DNA of 36,136 nt, from NCBI RefSeq assembly GCF_012931985.1, contig NZ_JAAFGM010000031.1, positions 1 to 36,136 on the forward strand. Reading direction: 5' to 3'. The notes under the pieces were generated by a model that was not told where the DNA came from, searched no databases, and worked only from the letters and a program-made list of their open reading frames with translations. The DNA comes from Candidatus Roseilinea sp. NK_OTU-006 (lineage in GTDB: Bacteria > Chloroflexota > Anaerolineae > J036 > Brachytrichaceae). This document shows, piece by piece, positions 28,158 to 36,136 of the stretch. Positions within the stretch are counted from its first letter, which is position 1, and the number at the start of each line of letters is the position of its first letter. Both the position numbers and the translations under genes were made by a program.

Positions 28158-29888
28158 ATGGCTCACCTGCGCTGGTGGCAACGCGCCATCTTCTATCAAA
28201 TCTACCCGCGCAGCTTCGCCGACGGCAACGGCGACGGCATCGGTGACTTCGCCGGCATGATCGCGAAGCTGGACTATCTGCAATCGCTGGGCGTGGATGC
28301 GTTGTGGCTTTCGCCCCACTTCCCCTCGCCCAACGCCGACCTGGGCTACGACGTCGCCGACTACACCGGCGTCGCGCCCGAGTACGGCACGCTCGATGAC
28401 TTCAAGCGCTTCCTCGATGGCGCGCACGCCCGCGGCATGCGCGTGGTGCTCGATTTGGTGCTCAACCACACCTCCGACCAGCATCCCTGGTTCATCGAGT
28501 CGCGCCGCAGCCGCGATAACCCCAAGCGGGACTGGTATATCTGGCGCGATCCGGCGCCCGACGGCGGCCCGCCCAACAACTGGAACTCCGTCTTCGGCGG
28601 CTCGGCCTGGGAGTTCGATCCCACCACCGGCCAGTATTACTATCACTTCTTCCTCAAACAACAGCCCGATCTCAACTGGCGCAATCCCCAGGTGAAAGCG
28701 GCCATGTGGCAAGCGGTGCGCTTCTGGCTGGACATGGGCGTGGATGGCTTTCGGCTGGATGCCATCGGCACCCTCTTTGAGGACCCGGCCTACCCCAACC
28801 ACACCGCTCGCCTCTCACAAATTGAGATGCTGCGCGCCTGGCGCGAGAATCGCCCGCCGGAGGAGCAGCAGGCGCTGATGGCCGAACTCATGGTCATGTT
28901 CAGGTATCAGTTTGGCCGGCCCGAGGTGCACACCGTGATGAAGGAGTTGCGGGCGCTGGTGGATACGTATCCCGGCGACCGCGTGCTGATCGGCGAGGAC
29001 GACGACCCAGCTTACTATGGCAACGGCGATGACGAACTGCACCTTGTGTTTAACTTCCCGCTCATGCGCACGAATCGGCTCACGCCCGCTTGGGTGCGCG
29101 CCAATCAGGCCGATCGGTTGAGCAAGCTCCCGCCCGGCGCGTGGCCGTGTAACACGCTGGGTAACCATGACTCGACGCGCCTCTGGAGTGCTTTCGGCGA
29201 TGGCCAACACGATGCCTCGATTGCTCGGGTGAATGCAGCGCTGCTGCTCACCCTGCCTGGCACGCCGGTGTTGTACTATGGCGAGGAGATCGGCATGACC
29301 GATCTCTTGCTGGAACGCTTCGACCAATTGCGCGACAACCAGGCGATCAACCTCTACCACCTCGCCTTGAGCGATGGCCTCTCGCCCGAAACGGCGATGG
29401 GCATGGCCGCGCGCATGACCCGCGACCGCTGCCGAACGCCAATGCAATGGGCCAACGCGCCCAACGCCGGCTTCAGCCCGCCCGGCGTGCAGACATGGCT
29501 GCCCGTCAACTCCAACTATGCCCACGGAGTCAACGTGGCCGACCAAACCAACGACCCTCGCTCGCTGCTGAACTTCTACCGGCGGTTGATCCACCTGCGC
29601 AAGCGCACACCGGCGCTGCTGTCCGGCGGTTACATGCCGGTGAACGAGGATGCCGAGACCTATCTGGCCTTTCTCCGCCGCGATCCCGGCGCTGATCGCG
29701 CCTGCTTGGTCGTTTTGAACATGTCGGCCGAGCCGCAGGTGGCCGGTTTGGCTCTGCCTTGGCCCACAGCGCATTGCCTGTTCTCCTCTCACGAGCGCGA
29801 GGGCCAGACTGTCTCCCTGGCGGCGTTGGCGTTGGCGCCGTTCGAGGTGTTCATCGGCCAGGTCGGCGGTGGGCCTGCGGTATCTTGA
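28158..29888 (+). CDS. GH13 alpha-glucosidase (oligo-1,6-glucosidase-like)
   Basis: The 576-residue glycoside hydrolase family 13 enzyme starts with the typical WWQRAIFYQIYPRSF. The (beta/alpha)8 barrel is complete: DLVLNHTSDQHPWF, nucleophile Asp201 in GFRLDA, acid/base Glu280 in LIGEDD, and Asp338 in LGNHDSTR. A beta-sandwich tail of about 100 residues closes it. No signal peptide is seen, so it works in the cytoplasm on imported oligosaccharides or trehalose-like sugars. The alpha-glucosidase branch is favoured by the length and by Asp-201/Glu-280 context; exact bond specificity is unknown. It lies directly after the small membrane protein with no spacer. Confidence 0.93.
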   Translation: MAHLRWWQRAIFYQIYPRSFADGNGDGIGDFAGMIAKLDYLQSLGVDALWLSPHFPSPNADLGYDVADYTGVAPEYGTLDDFKRFLDGAHARGMRVVLDLVLNHTSDQHPWFIESRRSRDNPKRDWYIWRDPAPDGGPPNNWNSVFGGSAWEFDPTTGQYYYHFFLKQQPDLNWRNPQVKAAMWQAVRFWLDMGVDGFRLDAIGTLFEDPAYPNHTARLSQIEMLRAWRENRPPEEQQALMAELMVMFRYQFGRPEVHTVMKELRALVDTYPGDRVLIGEDDDPAYYGNGDDELHLVFNFPLMRTNRLTPAWVRANQADRLSKLPPGAWPCNTLGNHDSTRLWSAFGDGQHDASIARVNAALLLTLPGTPVLYYGEEIGMTDLLLERFDQLRDNQAINLYHLALSDGLSPETAMGMAARMTRDRCRTPMQWANAPNAGFSPPGVQTWLPVNSNYAHGVNVADQTNDPRSLLNFYRRLIHLRKRTPALLSGGYMPVNEDAETYLAFLRRDPGADRACLVVLNMSAEPQVAGLALPWPTAHCLFSSHEREGQTVSLAALALAPFEVFIGQVGGGPAVS

Positions 29889-29931
29889 GATTCAACCCCA
29901 ATGCGCCCCGTTCGTTGAGGAGGCACAGCCT

Positions 29932-31134
29932 ATGATGTCCTTGTCTTTGTCTCAGATTTGCGCCGAAGCCGAAGCGATGCGCGATTCCCTGATCGCCGTG
30001 CGGCGCGATCTCCATCAGCATCCCGAACTGGCCTTTCAAGAGGTGCGCACTGCCGGCATTGTTGCCGAGCGGTTGCGCGCCCTGGGCTATGCGGTGCAAA
30101 CCGGCATCGGCCGAACCGGCGTGGTGGGTCTGCTGAAAGGCACAGGGGCAACCGATCGTCCGCTCACCTTAATGTTGCGTTTCGACATGGACGCGTTGCC
30201 CATCCAAGAGGCGGTGGACGTCCCGTTCAAGTCGCAATATCCGGGCAAGATGCACGCTTGTGGCCACGATGCGCACACGGCGATTGGGCTGGGGGTGGCT
30301 GAGCTTTTGGCGCGTCATCGTGATCAGTGGGGTGGGGTGGCGAAGTTCGTCTTTCAACCGGCCGAGGAGGTTGTCGGCGGCGCATTGGCCATGATTCACG
30401 ATGGGGTGCTGGCCGATCCGGCGCCGGACCGCGTGCTGGCGATGCACGTGTGGGCTACTGAAGCGGTCGGCACGGTCGGCGTGACCGATGGGCCGACGCT
30501 GGCGGCCAGCGCCACCTGCCGCATTGCCGTGCGCGGGCGCGGCGCGCATGGCGCCGCACCGCACCTGAGCGCGGATCCAATCGTAGCCGCTGCCCACATC
30601 ATCACCGCGCTTCAGACCATCGTGGCGCGCAACGTTGATCCCATGGCTCAGGGCGTGGTGACCGTGGGCTGCATCCATGGCGGCGCCGCGCCGAACGTGA
30701 TTCCTGATGTGGTTGAACTGCAAGGCACCCTTCGCGCGTTTGAGGAATCGGTCATGCAATTGATGCGGGTGCGCGTCCAGCAAATCGTGGCGCAGGTCGC
30801 CGCAGGGTTGGGTGTGGAGGCCGCCGTGACCTTCGCGGAGCCGAGCACGCCGGCCACGGTGAACGACCCGGCATTGGCCCGCCTCGTGCGCGAGACGGCG
30901 GCGGCTTTGGTGGGCCCGCAGCGGGTTCGCAGCGACTATCGCATCATGGCCACCGAGGATTGTGCTTTCTTCCTTCAAGCGGTCCCCGGCGTGTACGCGT
31001 TCGTCGGGGCGGGTAACCGCGCCAAGGGGATGACCGAGCCACACCATAGCCCCCGATTTCAGATTGACGAGGATGCGCTGCCCTTATCGGCTGCTCTGCT
31101 GACCGCCGCTGCCCTACGCATGCTCGCGGCGTAG
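29932..31134 (+). CDS. M20-family metallopeptidase / amidohydrolase
   Basis: The 400-residue enzyme resembles N-acyl-amino-acid or hippurate amidohydrolases (M20D). The metal site is visible: DMDALPIQE, CGHDAH (Cys110-His115) and PAEE (143-146), plus HHSPRFQIDEDAL near the C terminus. The small dimerisation domain sits between about residues 185 and 300. The ATG at 29932 is chosen because GAGGAGG lies eight bases upstream; the frame opens earlier at 29869, overlapping the glucosidase gene. It is the last gene of the transport operon and suggests that acylated amino acids or small peptides are also processed. Confidence 0.93.
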   Translation: MMSLSLSQICAEAEAMRDSLIAVRRDLHQHPELAFQEVRTAGIVAERLRALGYAVQTGIGRTGVVGLLKGTGATDRPLTLMLRFDMDALPIQEAVDVPFKSQYPGKMHACGHDAHTAIGLGVAELLARHRDQWGGVAKFVFQPAEEVVGGALAMIHDGVLADPAPDRVLAMHVWATEAVGTVGVTDGPTLAASATCRIAVRGRGAHGAAPHLSADPIVAAAHIITALQTIVARNVDPMAQGVVTVGCIHGGAAPNVIPDVVELQGTLRAFEESVMQLMRVRVQQIVAQVAAGLGVEAAVTFAEPSTPATVNDPALARLVRETAAALVGPQRVRSDYRIMATEDCAFFLQAVPGVYAFVGAGNRAKGMTEPHHSPRFQIDEDALPLSAALLTAAALRMLAA

Positions 31135-31147
31135 GCGTGGTGTGCGT

Positions 31148-31191
31148 TATCGGCGGCGCTCAGCGCCGTCCGCTACATGCCGTTGTTGGAC
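31148..31191. other. Dyad-rich spacer with a GTTGGAC end (possible attC-like half-site or terminator)
   Basis: The convergent spacer contains CGGCGCT-c-AGCGCCG (31154-31168), and GCCGTCC pairs with GGACGGC across 16 bases. No T run follows. GTTGGAC at 31185-31191 fits the integron R' consensus GTTRRRY, but the matching left box was not found. A two-way terminator is an equally fair reading. Confidence 0.35.
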
Positions 31192-31233
31192 GGCAGCGCG
31201 TATCCCTGCTCATCACGGCAACCTCCGAGTTCG

Positions 31234-34200
31234 CTAACCCCGTCGCATCGTCTCCACGACTATCTTCAGGCGCTCTCTTATTCGGTTGCCTAGCCGCTGG
31301 AATGGCAGCGTCTCGAAAATCTCACGGATGAGTTCCTCGTCCGTGCGTAGCAAACCGTCGGATGCGATCCACTCGGCGATCTGCCGCAATTCGCGGTCAC
31401 TGTACTGGTCGATCGTCTCGCGCGCTGGCACGGGCGGCCGTGGCCTGCGCTGTCGTACGACTGGTTGCTGCTGAGCCTGCGTCATGGGTTGAGCTCCGCC
31501 CGGAGCTTGCCCGGGGCAGGTATCGCCATCCGACCGATCCGCCCAGCGGACAGCCTCCTCGTATGCCGCAATCGCGCGCTCAATCTCCCGCTCGCGGTGG
31601 TAGAACCAGTCGATTGACCAGATGCGGTGAAACTGCCAGCCCAGCCGCTCGAGATGAGCTTGCCTAAGCCGATCGCGGTCCCGCGCGGTGGCGCTTGAAT
31701 GATACGACGCGCCATCGCATTCGATCGCGAGCACCGGCCGCCCCGGCTTCTTCGGATGCATGGCGACCAGATCAATGCGATAGCGAGACGCACCGAACTG
31801 GGGCCGTGTCTTGATCCCCTTAGCCTCCAGCGCGTCGCGGATGTCGGCCTCGAATGGATTGAGGCTAATTTCTCCTGCGCGCTCGACCTCGGGCAGGCGC
31901 GTGCCTCCACTAGCAGCGTACTCCAGATACGCTTTGAGCAACTGCACGCCCCGACTTCCGGAGCGATTCAGATCGATCTCGTTGTGGGAGAAGGAACTGA
32001 TGACGCACATCCGACGCCTCGCCCGAGTGATAGCTACATTCAGGCGGCGGTAACCGACGTCCTGGGTGAGCGGACCAAAGCGATGCGGCAGATCGCCGTT
32101 CGCCGTTTTGCCATAGCCGATCGACAAGATGATGGCATCACGCTCATCGCCCTGCACGGTCTCTAGGTTTTTGACAAAGAAACGCTCTTCGCAGTCGAGC
32201 GAGAAGAAGTCCGCGAGGTCGGGCCGCCGGTCGAGGGCGCGGTCCAGTGCAGCCTGTATGCGGTTTGCGTGCTTGATGCCCATAGTGATGACGCCGAGGG
32301 ACTCGTGCCGCCGCGTCTCCGCGTGTAGCAGCGCTTGGCGCACGACCTCCTCGACTTCCCGCGATGCACTTTCCTCTTGTTCACCTAACCCGGGGTCGTG
32401 TGGTACGAGAATGTGCCGAATTACCTCCTGACCACGCGCGCTCGGAAAGGTTACGAGCCGACCTGAGTACACGTGGGCGTTGCTGAACGCTATCAGGCGC
32501 TCGTCTTCGCTTCGGTAGTGCCACTCTAAAAGCCAGTTGGGGAGGAAGGCCTCCAGCGTATCGAGCAGGCTCTCAAACCCAAGAATCGCGTCAGCAGTCT
32601 TGCCCGTCTTATCCTCATCAGGGATCTCATCCGCACCTTCGACGACCGTCGCAAAGAACGTTGTAGGTGGCAACTGGTGCCGATCACCCGCCACCACCAC
32701 CTGTTCTGCGCGGTAGAGCGCCGGGACCGCCTCTTCTTGAAGAATCTGGCTTGCTTCGTCGAAGATCACAATGTCAAAATGGCGTTTGCTACTATCCAGC
32801 AACTGGCTGACCGACAGCGGGCTTGCGACCCAGCAAGGCGTGATCCGCGTGAGAACATCAGGCGCGCGGGCCAACAATTCGCGCAGCGGAATGTGCCGTG
32901 ACTTCTTGGCCGTCTCTCTCCGAACCAAATCTGCCTGGTCGAAGTGGCGGTTCATCGCTTCGATCGCATGCTCGCCATGGAGTCTGCGTACGCGCTGAGC
33001 TGCTAGGCGGATGCGTTCACGATCCAGATGCTCGAAATCCTCGATGATCTGCTCGTGGGTGCGGCCGTTGAACGAAGCGAGCGCTGGGTCGGATCCCAAC
33101 GCTTGCTCCAGCGCCGAGTAAAGCCAGACATACTCGAATCGCGCCGGCCAGTGCTCAGCAGCAACACCCTGCTTGCGAAGATCAGCGACAAAATCGCCGA
33201 GCCCCTTCTCGCTGAGGCGCAATCGAAGAGCGTGGATGCCTGGCAAGCGAAACGGCGTTTGTCGGTCGGCGGCGAGGTCCCGCAGCCGTTCACCTGCTGC
33301 CGAAAGCGGCATGTCGTCAAATGGACCTGCTTCCGTTATGGCCCCAAGTTTCTTTGTCGCTTCGTTGAGGGCGTCGAACGCAGTAATGAGTTCGATTTCA
33401 GCGTCCGCCTCAACAGGCACGGTTGAAGATGGCGCAAAGGCTTTCCAACGGCGGAGGACGTCCTCGGCTTGCAACGCTTCCTGTCGCAGCGTTGCGGTCG
33501 GCGCCCGTTCTCTGCGCAACGCGAGCAGGCGCTTGCGCGCGGCGCGGTATAGCGGGTTGGTCAGGAACGCCCGTATACGGGCGAACCATCCGGCTGCTGC
33601 AGGCTGAAGCGCCTTTGCCAACTCACCGGGATTCGACAAGAATATCTCGCCGCCGTATTGCTTTCGGATGCTTCGGACATCGCGGAAGATGGACAAGAAC
33701 GCAGCAACCTCACCGAGCGATTGCGGTGACCGAACGCCAAGCTGGTTCACTCGCTGTTCGAGAAGCCGCTCGAACTCAGGCCAGAGTTCATTAGCCGCTT
33801 GGGTAGCCAGGTCTAATGCTTCCTGGGCACGACTATTGTCCTTGATATCTGCGTTGTTCCACGGCGAGGGATCTATGCCGAGGAACAGAGTCGGATTGGC
33901 GGCAGCCTCAAGGAGCCACTGCCTTACCTCGCTTGCGCGCTCAGCCGTCAGCTCGTTCAGTGTCTTTCCACGGAATCGAAGCGCACAGTTCGCTGCTGCC
34001 GGTAGGCGGACCAGCCTACCGATCATCTGGTTCACGCTGAGTCCGGTCGGCTGGCGAATTTGGTTCACCCGCTGCGCGTGTTCGTTTAATTGTTTGCGCC
34101 GAACCTCAAATTCCCGATGGACCGCCTCGGCTCCGTCCGCCGGCAGCGCATGACGTATCTGCTCCAGTGCGTGTGCAAGCCGCGCCATCACCTCCTTCCG

Positions 34201-35355
34201 CGACACCGATGCGCCGTGTAGATCGAGCACCAAATGGCCGAGCCCCACATCCGGATGGCTCAGCCGTTTGATGACCGCATCCAGCGCCGCCCGTTTCTCT
34301 GCGACGAAGAGCACGCGGCGCCCCTCGGCGATGCTCTGCGCGATGAGATTCGAGATCGTCTGGCTCTTGCCAGTCCCTGGTGGCCCCTGTATGACACCGT
34401 TCTGCCCTTTGCCCACAAGCACGATGACACGATGCTGCGAGGAGTCTGCATCGAGCACCAAGTAATCATCGGAAGCGGGCCGGTTATCCAACTGGCGAGG
34501 TTCGATGTTGACCACCGCCTGGGCCAGCTTCTGTCGTGAGGGCACATGGCCGGCGATGGCCGCAACGATGACGCTCGAAGCTATGGCGTCCCCATTCCTC
34601 TTCAGATCCTCGACCATGGCCATCTTCGCGAACTGAAAGTTGGCCAGGACCACGCGCCGCGTTACCCCGAAGCTCGGTATGCTTGTGGCCGCGCGCTCAA
34701 TGCGCTCAAACACCTTTTCTGGGTTGATATGCCACTGCCCGGATTCGTCTTCGCCGCCGCACTCGCTGAGCATTGCGGACGCGTCGATGCGGATCGCGTA
34801 ATCCTCCTCGAGCACATATAGAAGCACCGGGTTGATGTGTGGTTCGCCCGCGACTGCAAGTCGCAGGTCGTTGCCTGTCCGGCCGCGCGCCTTGATTCGG
34901 GCCGGTAGCAGCAGCACGGGCGCATTGTATGGCCGCCCACCATCGGAGGCAGGCCAGGTAGCCATCCCCATTGCCAGGTGAAGCGTCTCGATACCTTTCT
35001 CCTCGAGGTTGCTCAACGCCTTGCGCTGGAGCGCTACAAGCGCGCTTCGTACCTTCCGGTGCGCCTCGGCTTCGGCCTGGGGCGGTGCGATGGGATCAGG
35101 GCTATCCGCATACCGTCCCAGTGAGACCAGCGATTCGACCTTGAGTTCCTCGCCTGCCAGCAGACGGCCTACCGCCTTCGTCGCTGCAGTCAGGTCGAGG
35201 GTGCCGACCTTGAGGTCGCGGTAGAAGAGGAGCGCGTTCGCTCGCGAGTGGTCGATCAACCGGCGCATCCATACATTGCGCGCGTCATCAACAATGCGGC
35301 GAATCTCCGGATTCAAGTCCACGGGCTGAGGTTCAGTCAATCGAGCACCGACCAT
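31234..35355 (-). CDS. DUF4011-like / SF1 helicase / PD-(D/E)XK nuclease fusion, likely defence protein
   Basis: The 1373-residue protein begins with a DUF4011-like segment (WMRRLIDHSRANALLFYRD, about 29-47). Superfamily 1 helicase motifs follow: Walker A GPPGTGKS at 324-331, Walker B DEAS at 866-869, WHYRSEDERLIAFSN, and LNVAITRARRRM near the end of the motor. Residues about 1175-1290 are a Vsr/DUF559-like nuclease with Asp1195 in YRIDLVAM and Glu1212-Cys-Asp1214 in IECDGASYH. A conserved C-terminal helical domain ends the protein. Similar fusions have been described as single-gene antiviral candidates (I recall the name Hhe, not certain). The ATG at 35355 is chosen; TTG at 35385 falls inside the upstream palindrome. 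The ribosome site is weak. The isolated position beside a transposon end suggests transfer. Confidence 0.88.
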   Translation of the reverse strand: MVGARLTEPQPVDLNPEIRRIVDDARNVWMRRLIDHSRANALLFYRDLKVGTLDLTAATKAVGRLLAGEELKVESLVSLGRYADSPDPIAPPQAEAEAHRKVRSALVALQRKALSNLEEKGIETLHLAMGMATWPASDGGRPYNAPVLLLPARIKARGRTGNDLRLAVAGEPHINPVLLYVLEEDYAIRIDASAMLSECGGEDESGQWHINPEKVFERIERAATSIPSFGVTRRVVLANFQFAKMAMVEDLKRNGDAIASSVIVAAIAGHVPSRQKLAQAVVNIEPRQLDNRPASDDYLVLDADSSQHRVIVLVGKGQNGVIQGPPGTGKSQTISNLIAQSIAEGRRVLFVAEKRAALDAVIKRLSHPDVGLGHLVLDLHGASVSRKEVMARLAHALEQIRHALPADGAEAVHREFEVRRKQLNEHAQRVNQIRQPTGLSVNQMIGRLVRLPAAANCALRFRGKTLNELTAERASEVRQWLLEAAANPTLFLGIDPSPWNNADIKDNSRAQEALDLATQAANELWPEFERLLEQRVNQLGVRSPQSLGEVAAFLSIFRDVRSIRKQYGGEIFLSNPGELAKALQPAAAGWFARIRAFLTNPLYRAARKRLLALRRERAPTATLRQEALQAEDVLRRWKAFAPSSTVPVEADAEIELITAFDALNEATKKLGAITEAGPFDDMPLSAAGERLRDLAADRQTPFRLPGIHALRLRLSEKGLGDFVADLRKQGVAAEHWPARFEYVWLYSALEQALGSDPALASFNGRTHEQIIEDFEHLDRERIRLAAQRVRRLHGEHAIEAMNRHFDQADLVRRETAKKSRHIPLRELLARAPDVLTRITPCWVASPLSVSQLLDSSKRHFDIVIFDEASQILQEEAVPALYRAEQVVVAGDRHQLPPTTFFATVVEGADEIPDEDKTGKTADAILGFESLLDTLEAFLPNWLLEWHYRSEDERLIAFSNAHVYSGRLVTFPSARGQEVIRHILVPHDPGLGEQEESASREVEEVVRQALLHAETRRHESLGVITMGIKHANRIQAALDRALDRRPDLADFFSLDCEERFFVKNLETVQGDERDAIILSIGYGKTANGDLPHRFGPLTQDVGYRRLNVAITRARRRMCVISSFSHNEIDLNRSGSRGVQLLKAYLEYAASGGTRLPEVERAGEISLNPFEADIRDALEAKGIKTRPQFGASRYRIDLVAMHPKKPGRPVLAIECDGASYHSSATARDRDRLRQAHLERLGWQFHRIWSIDWFYHREREIERAIAAYEEAVRWADRSDGDTCPGQAPGGAQPMTQAQQQPVVRQRRPRPPVPARETIDQYSDRELRQIAEWIASDGLLRTDEELIREIFETLPFQRLGNRIRERLKIVVETMRRG

Positions 35356-35379
35356 AGATGATTGCCTGCATAGTGAGAT

Positions 35380-35441
35380 ACTCAACGGCTTGCGCTTCCC
35401 CTGCGTCGCGGAGCGGCGTCAGATGCAAGCGCGGGTTAGCC
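35380..35441. repeat. 62-bp imperfect palindrome with attC-like ends
   Basis: On the plus strand it starts ACTCAAC, which fits the RYYYAAC box, and ends GTTAGCC, one mismatch from GTTRRRY. Read on the minus strand it ends GTTGAGT, an exact GTTRRRY, 24 bases before the helicase ATG. The arms pair as GCGCTT/AAGCGC, then CTG/CAG, then CGTCGC with CGGCG, with bulged bases between. Size, box spacing and bulged stem fit an integron attC site. The two end boxes pair poorly with each other (AAC/GTT only), so a MITE-like repeat is the alternative. Confidence 0.4.
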
Positions 35442-36051
35442 CGCCTTTCACTTATCGTCAACCTTGTTTGCCATTGCATAGGTGTATAACACATTTGGGC
35501 GCCAAGCAACCGCAGCTTTTGAAAGGGAAAACTTTGCTGATCTTGCCAGTAAAAAAGTTCTGCCACGTAAATCATTTTGGCCTATGCCGCAACAGAGCAG
35601 GATGGGGAAGGGGGAGACATTGACCCAAGTATGCTCGGCCGAGCACCTACATCGAAAACAAGGCCGATTATTCCGCCAAAGACTTCATGGGAGGCGCAAT
35701 AAACCTCGCTTTGCTTGTTTCAATAGGCTTGCTCGTCACTTTTCCACTATAAAGGGACAAACCAATACTTGCGTACTACCGGCGGAGGCGGGCTGGCGGT
35801 GCGCCTCGCCGGCGATTACGGCGATGTTGTGCCCTATTGCAAACACTCGGTTAAAAGCGTTTTGATGTAGGCATCCTGTCCTCCTGCCGGAAAAGAGCAT
35901 TCCGTTTCTCCAGCTCCTCCTTGGCCATGCTCCCGTGGTGTCCTCCGGTTTCCAATGGCCCGGTTCAGCGGCGGGCTGCGTAGGGGGCTAGCCGTTGGAA
36001 GTGGTTGTTATACCGCTTGCGGAGTCAAGGTGTGCTAAATAAACTTGGCGT
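35442..36051. other. Accessory spacer with dyads, no convincing gene
   Basis: No frame here looks like a known protein. Two clear dyads were seen: a perfect 14-bp palindrome TGCTCGGCCGAGCA (35632-35645), and a hairpin of CCGGCGGAGGCG (35779-35790) with CGCCTCGCCGG (35802-35812), one bulge. A minus-strand frame near 35840-35930 ends YIKTLLTECLQ, which I could not place. The left end of the insertion sequence whose transposase starts at 36052 should fall in the last few dozen bases. Confidence 0.4.
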
Positions 36052-36136
36052 ATGAGAACAGGACGACCGCGACAACCGATTGAGATCGCTGAGAGCGTCG
36101 AGCAGTTGTATGCCCTGTATCGCCAGGAGAAGGATG
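36052..36136 (+). CDS. Start of a probable IS630-type transposase (cut by window end)
   Basis: The 28 visible residues begin MRTGRPRQPIEI, then contain VEQLYALYRQEKD. A short basic start followed by this helix is common in N-terminal helix-turn-helix regions of IS630-family transposases. Too little is present to be sure. A different helix-turn-helix protein is the alternative. Confidence 0.45.
   Translation, partial: MRTGRPRQPIEIAESVEQLYALYRQEKD

Noticed and set aside
35333-35575. 80-residue minus-strand frame overlapping the helicase start
   Set aside because: Its second half is simply the translated attC-like palindrome (HLTPLRDAGEAQAVE), and no family is recognised.
35720-35760. GTTTCAATAGG-like string resembling a CRISPR repeat
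   Set aside because: Occurs once; no second copy or spacer array is present.
35482-35865. 127-residue plus-strand frame in the right-hand spacer
   Set aside because: No hydrophobic pattern, motif or ribosome site; likely chance frame.

Overview
The window looks like chromosomal DNA from a GC-rich, probably free-living bacterium. My best guess is a Chloroflexota (Anaerolineae-like) genome. The guess rests on the lipoprotein-heavy, Pro/Ala/Thr-linker secretome, the sufC-sufB-sufD order, the periplasmic insertion in the DppC-type permease and the general protein style. No rRNA, tRNA or CRISPR array was found, so the placement is inference.

Layout: 1-814 (minus) holds the 5' part of a FAS1-domain lipoprotein with a nearly identical tandem repeat and two DNA dyads upstream. 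At 1325-3024 an intact threonylcarbamoyl-AMP synthase gene (Sua5 type) is flanked by decayed remnants of two purine-synthesis genes: purF on its 3' side and purC on its 5' side. At 3203-9270 (plus) come ribosomal protein S1, ClpC, an AEC-type transporter and a WecA/MraY-like glycosyl-1-phosphate transferase. At 9321-12983 lies the sufCBD iron-sulfur assembly operon, with a strong promoter and a leader hairpin. At 13032-20715 (minus) come methylmalonyl-CoA epimerase, GlgC, a DinG-type exonuclease/helicase, a histidine phosphatase, RNase Z and dTDP-glucose 4,6-dehydratase.

At 20768-31134 (plus) there is a nutrient-uptake operon: a family-5 solute-binding lipoprotein, two permeases, two ATPases, a small membrane protein, a GH13 alpha-glucosidase and an M20 peptidase/amidohydrolase. 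Two large hairpins separate the binding-protein gene from the permease genes. This looks like one programme for importing and then hydrolysing oligosaccharides or peptides.

At 31234-35355 (minus) a single large gene encodes a DUF4011-like / superfamily 1 helicase / PD-(D/E)XK nuclease fusion, an architecture associated with antiviral defence. Its 5' edge abuts a 62-bp imperfect palindrome with integron attC-like ends. Beyond it lie about 600 bp with dyads but no convincing gene, then the start of a probable IS630-type transposase at the window edge. This right end is the accessory part of the window and the best place to look for something new.
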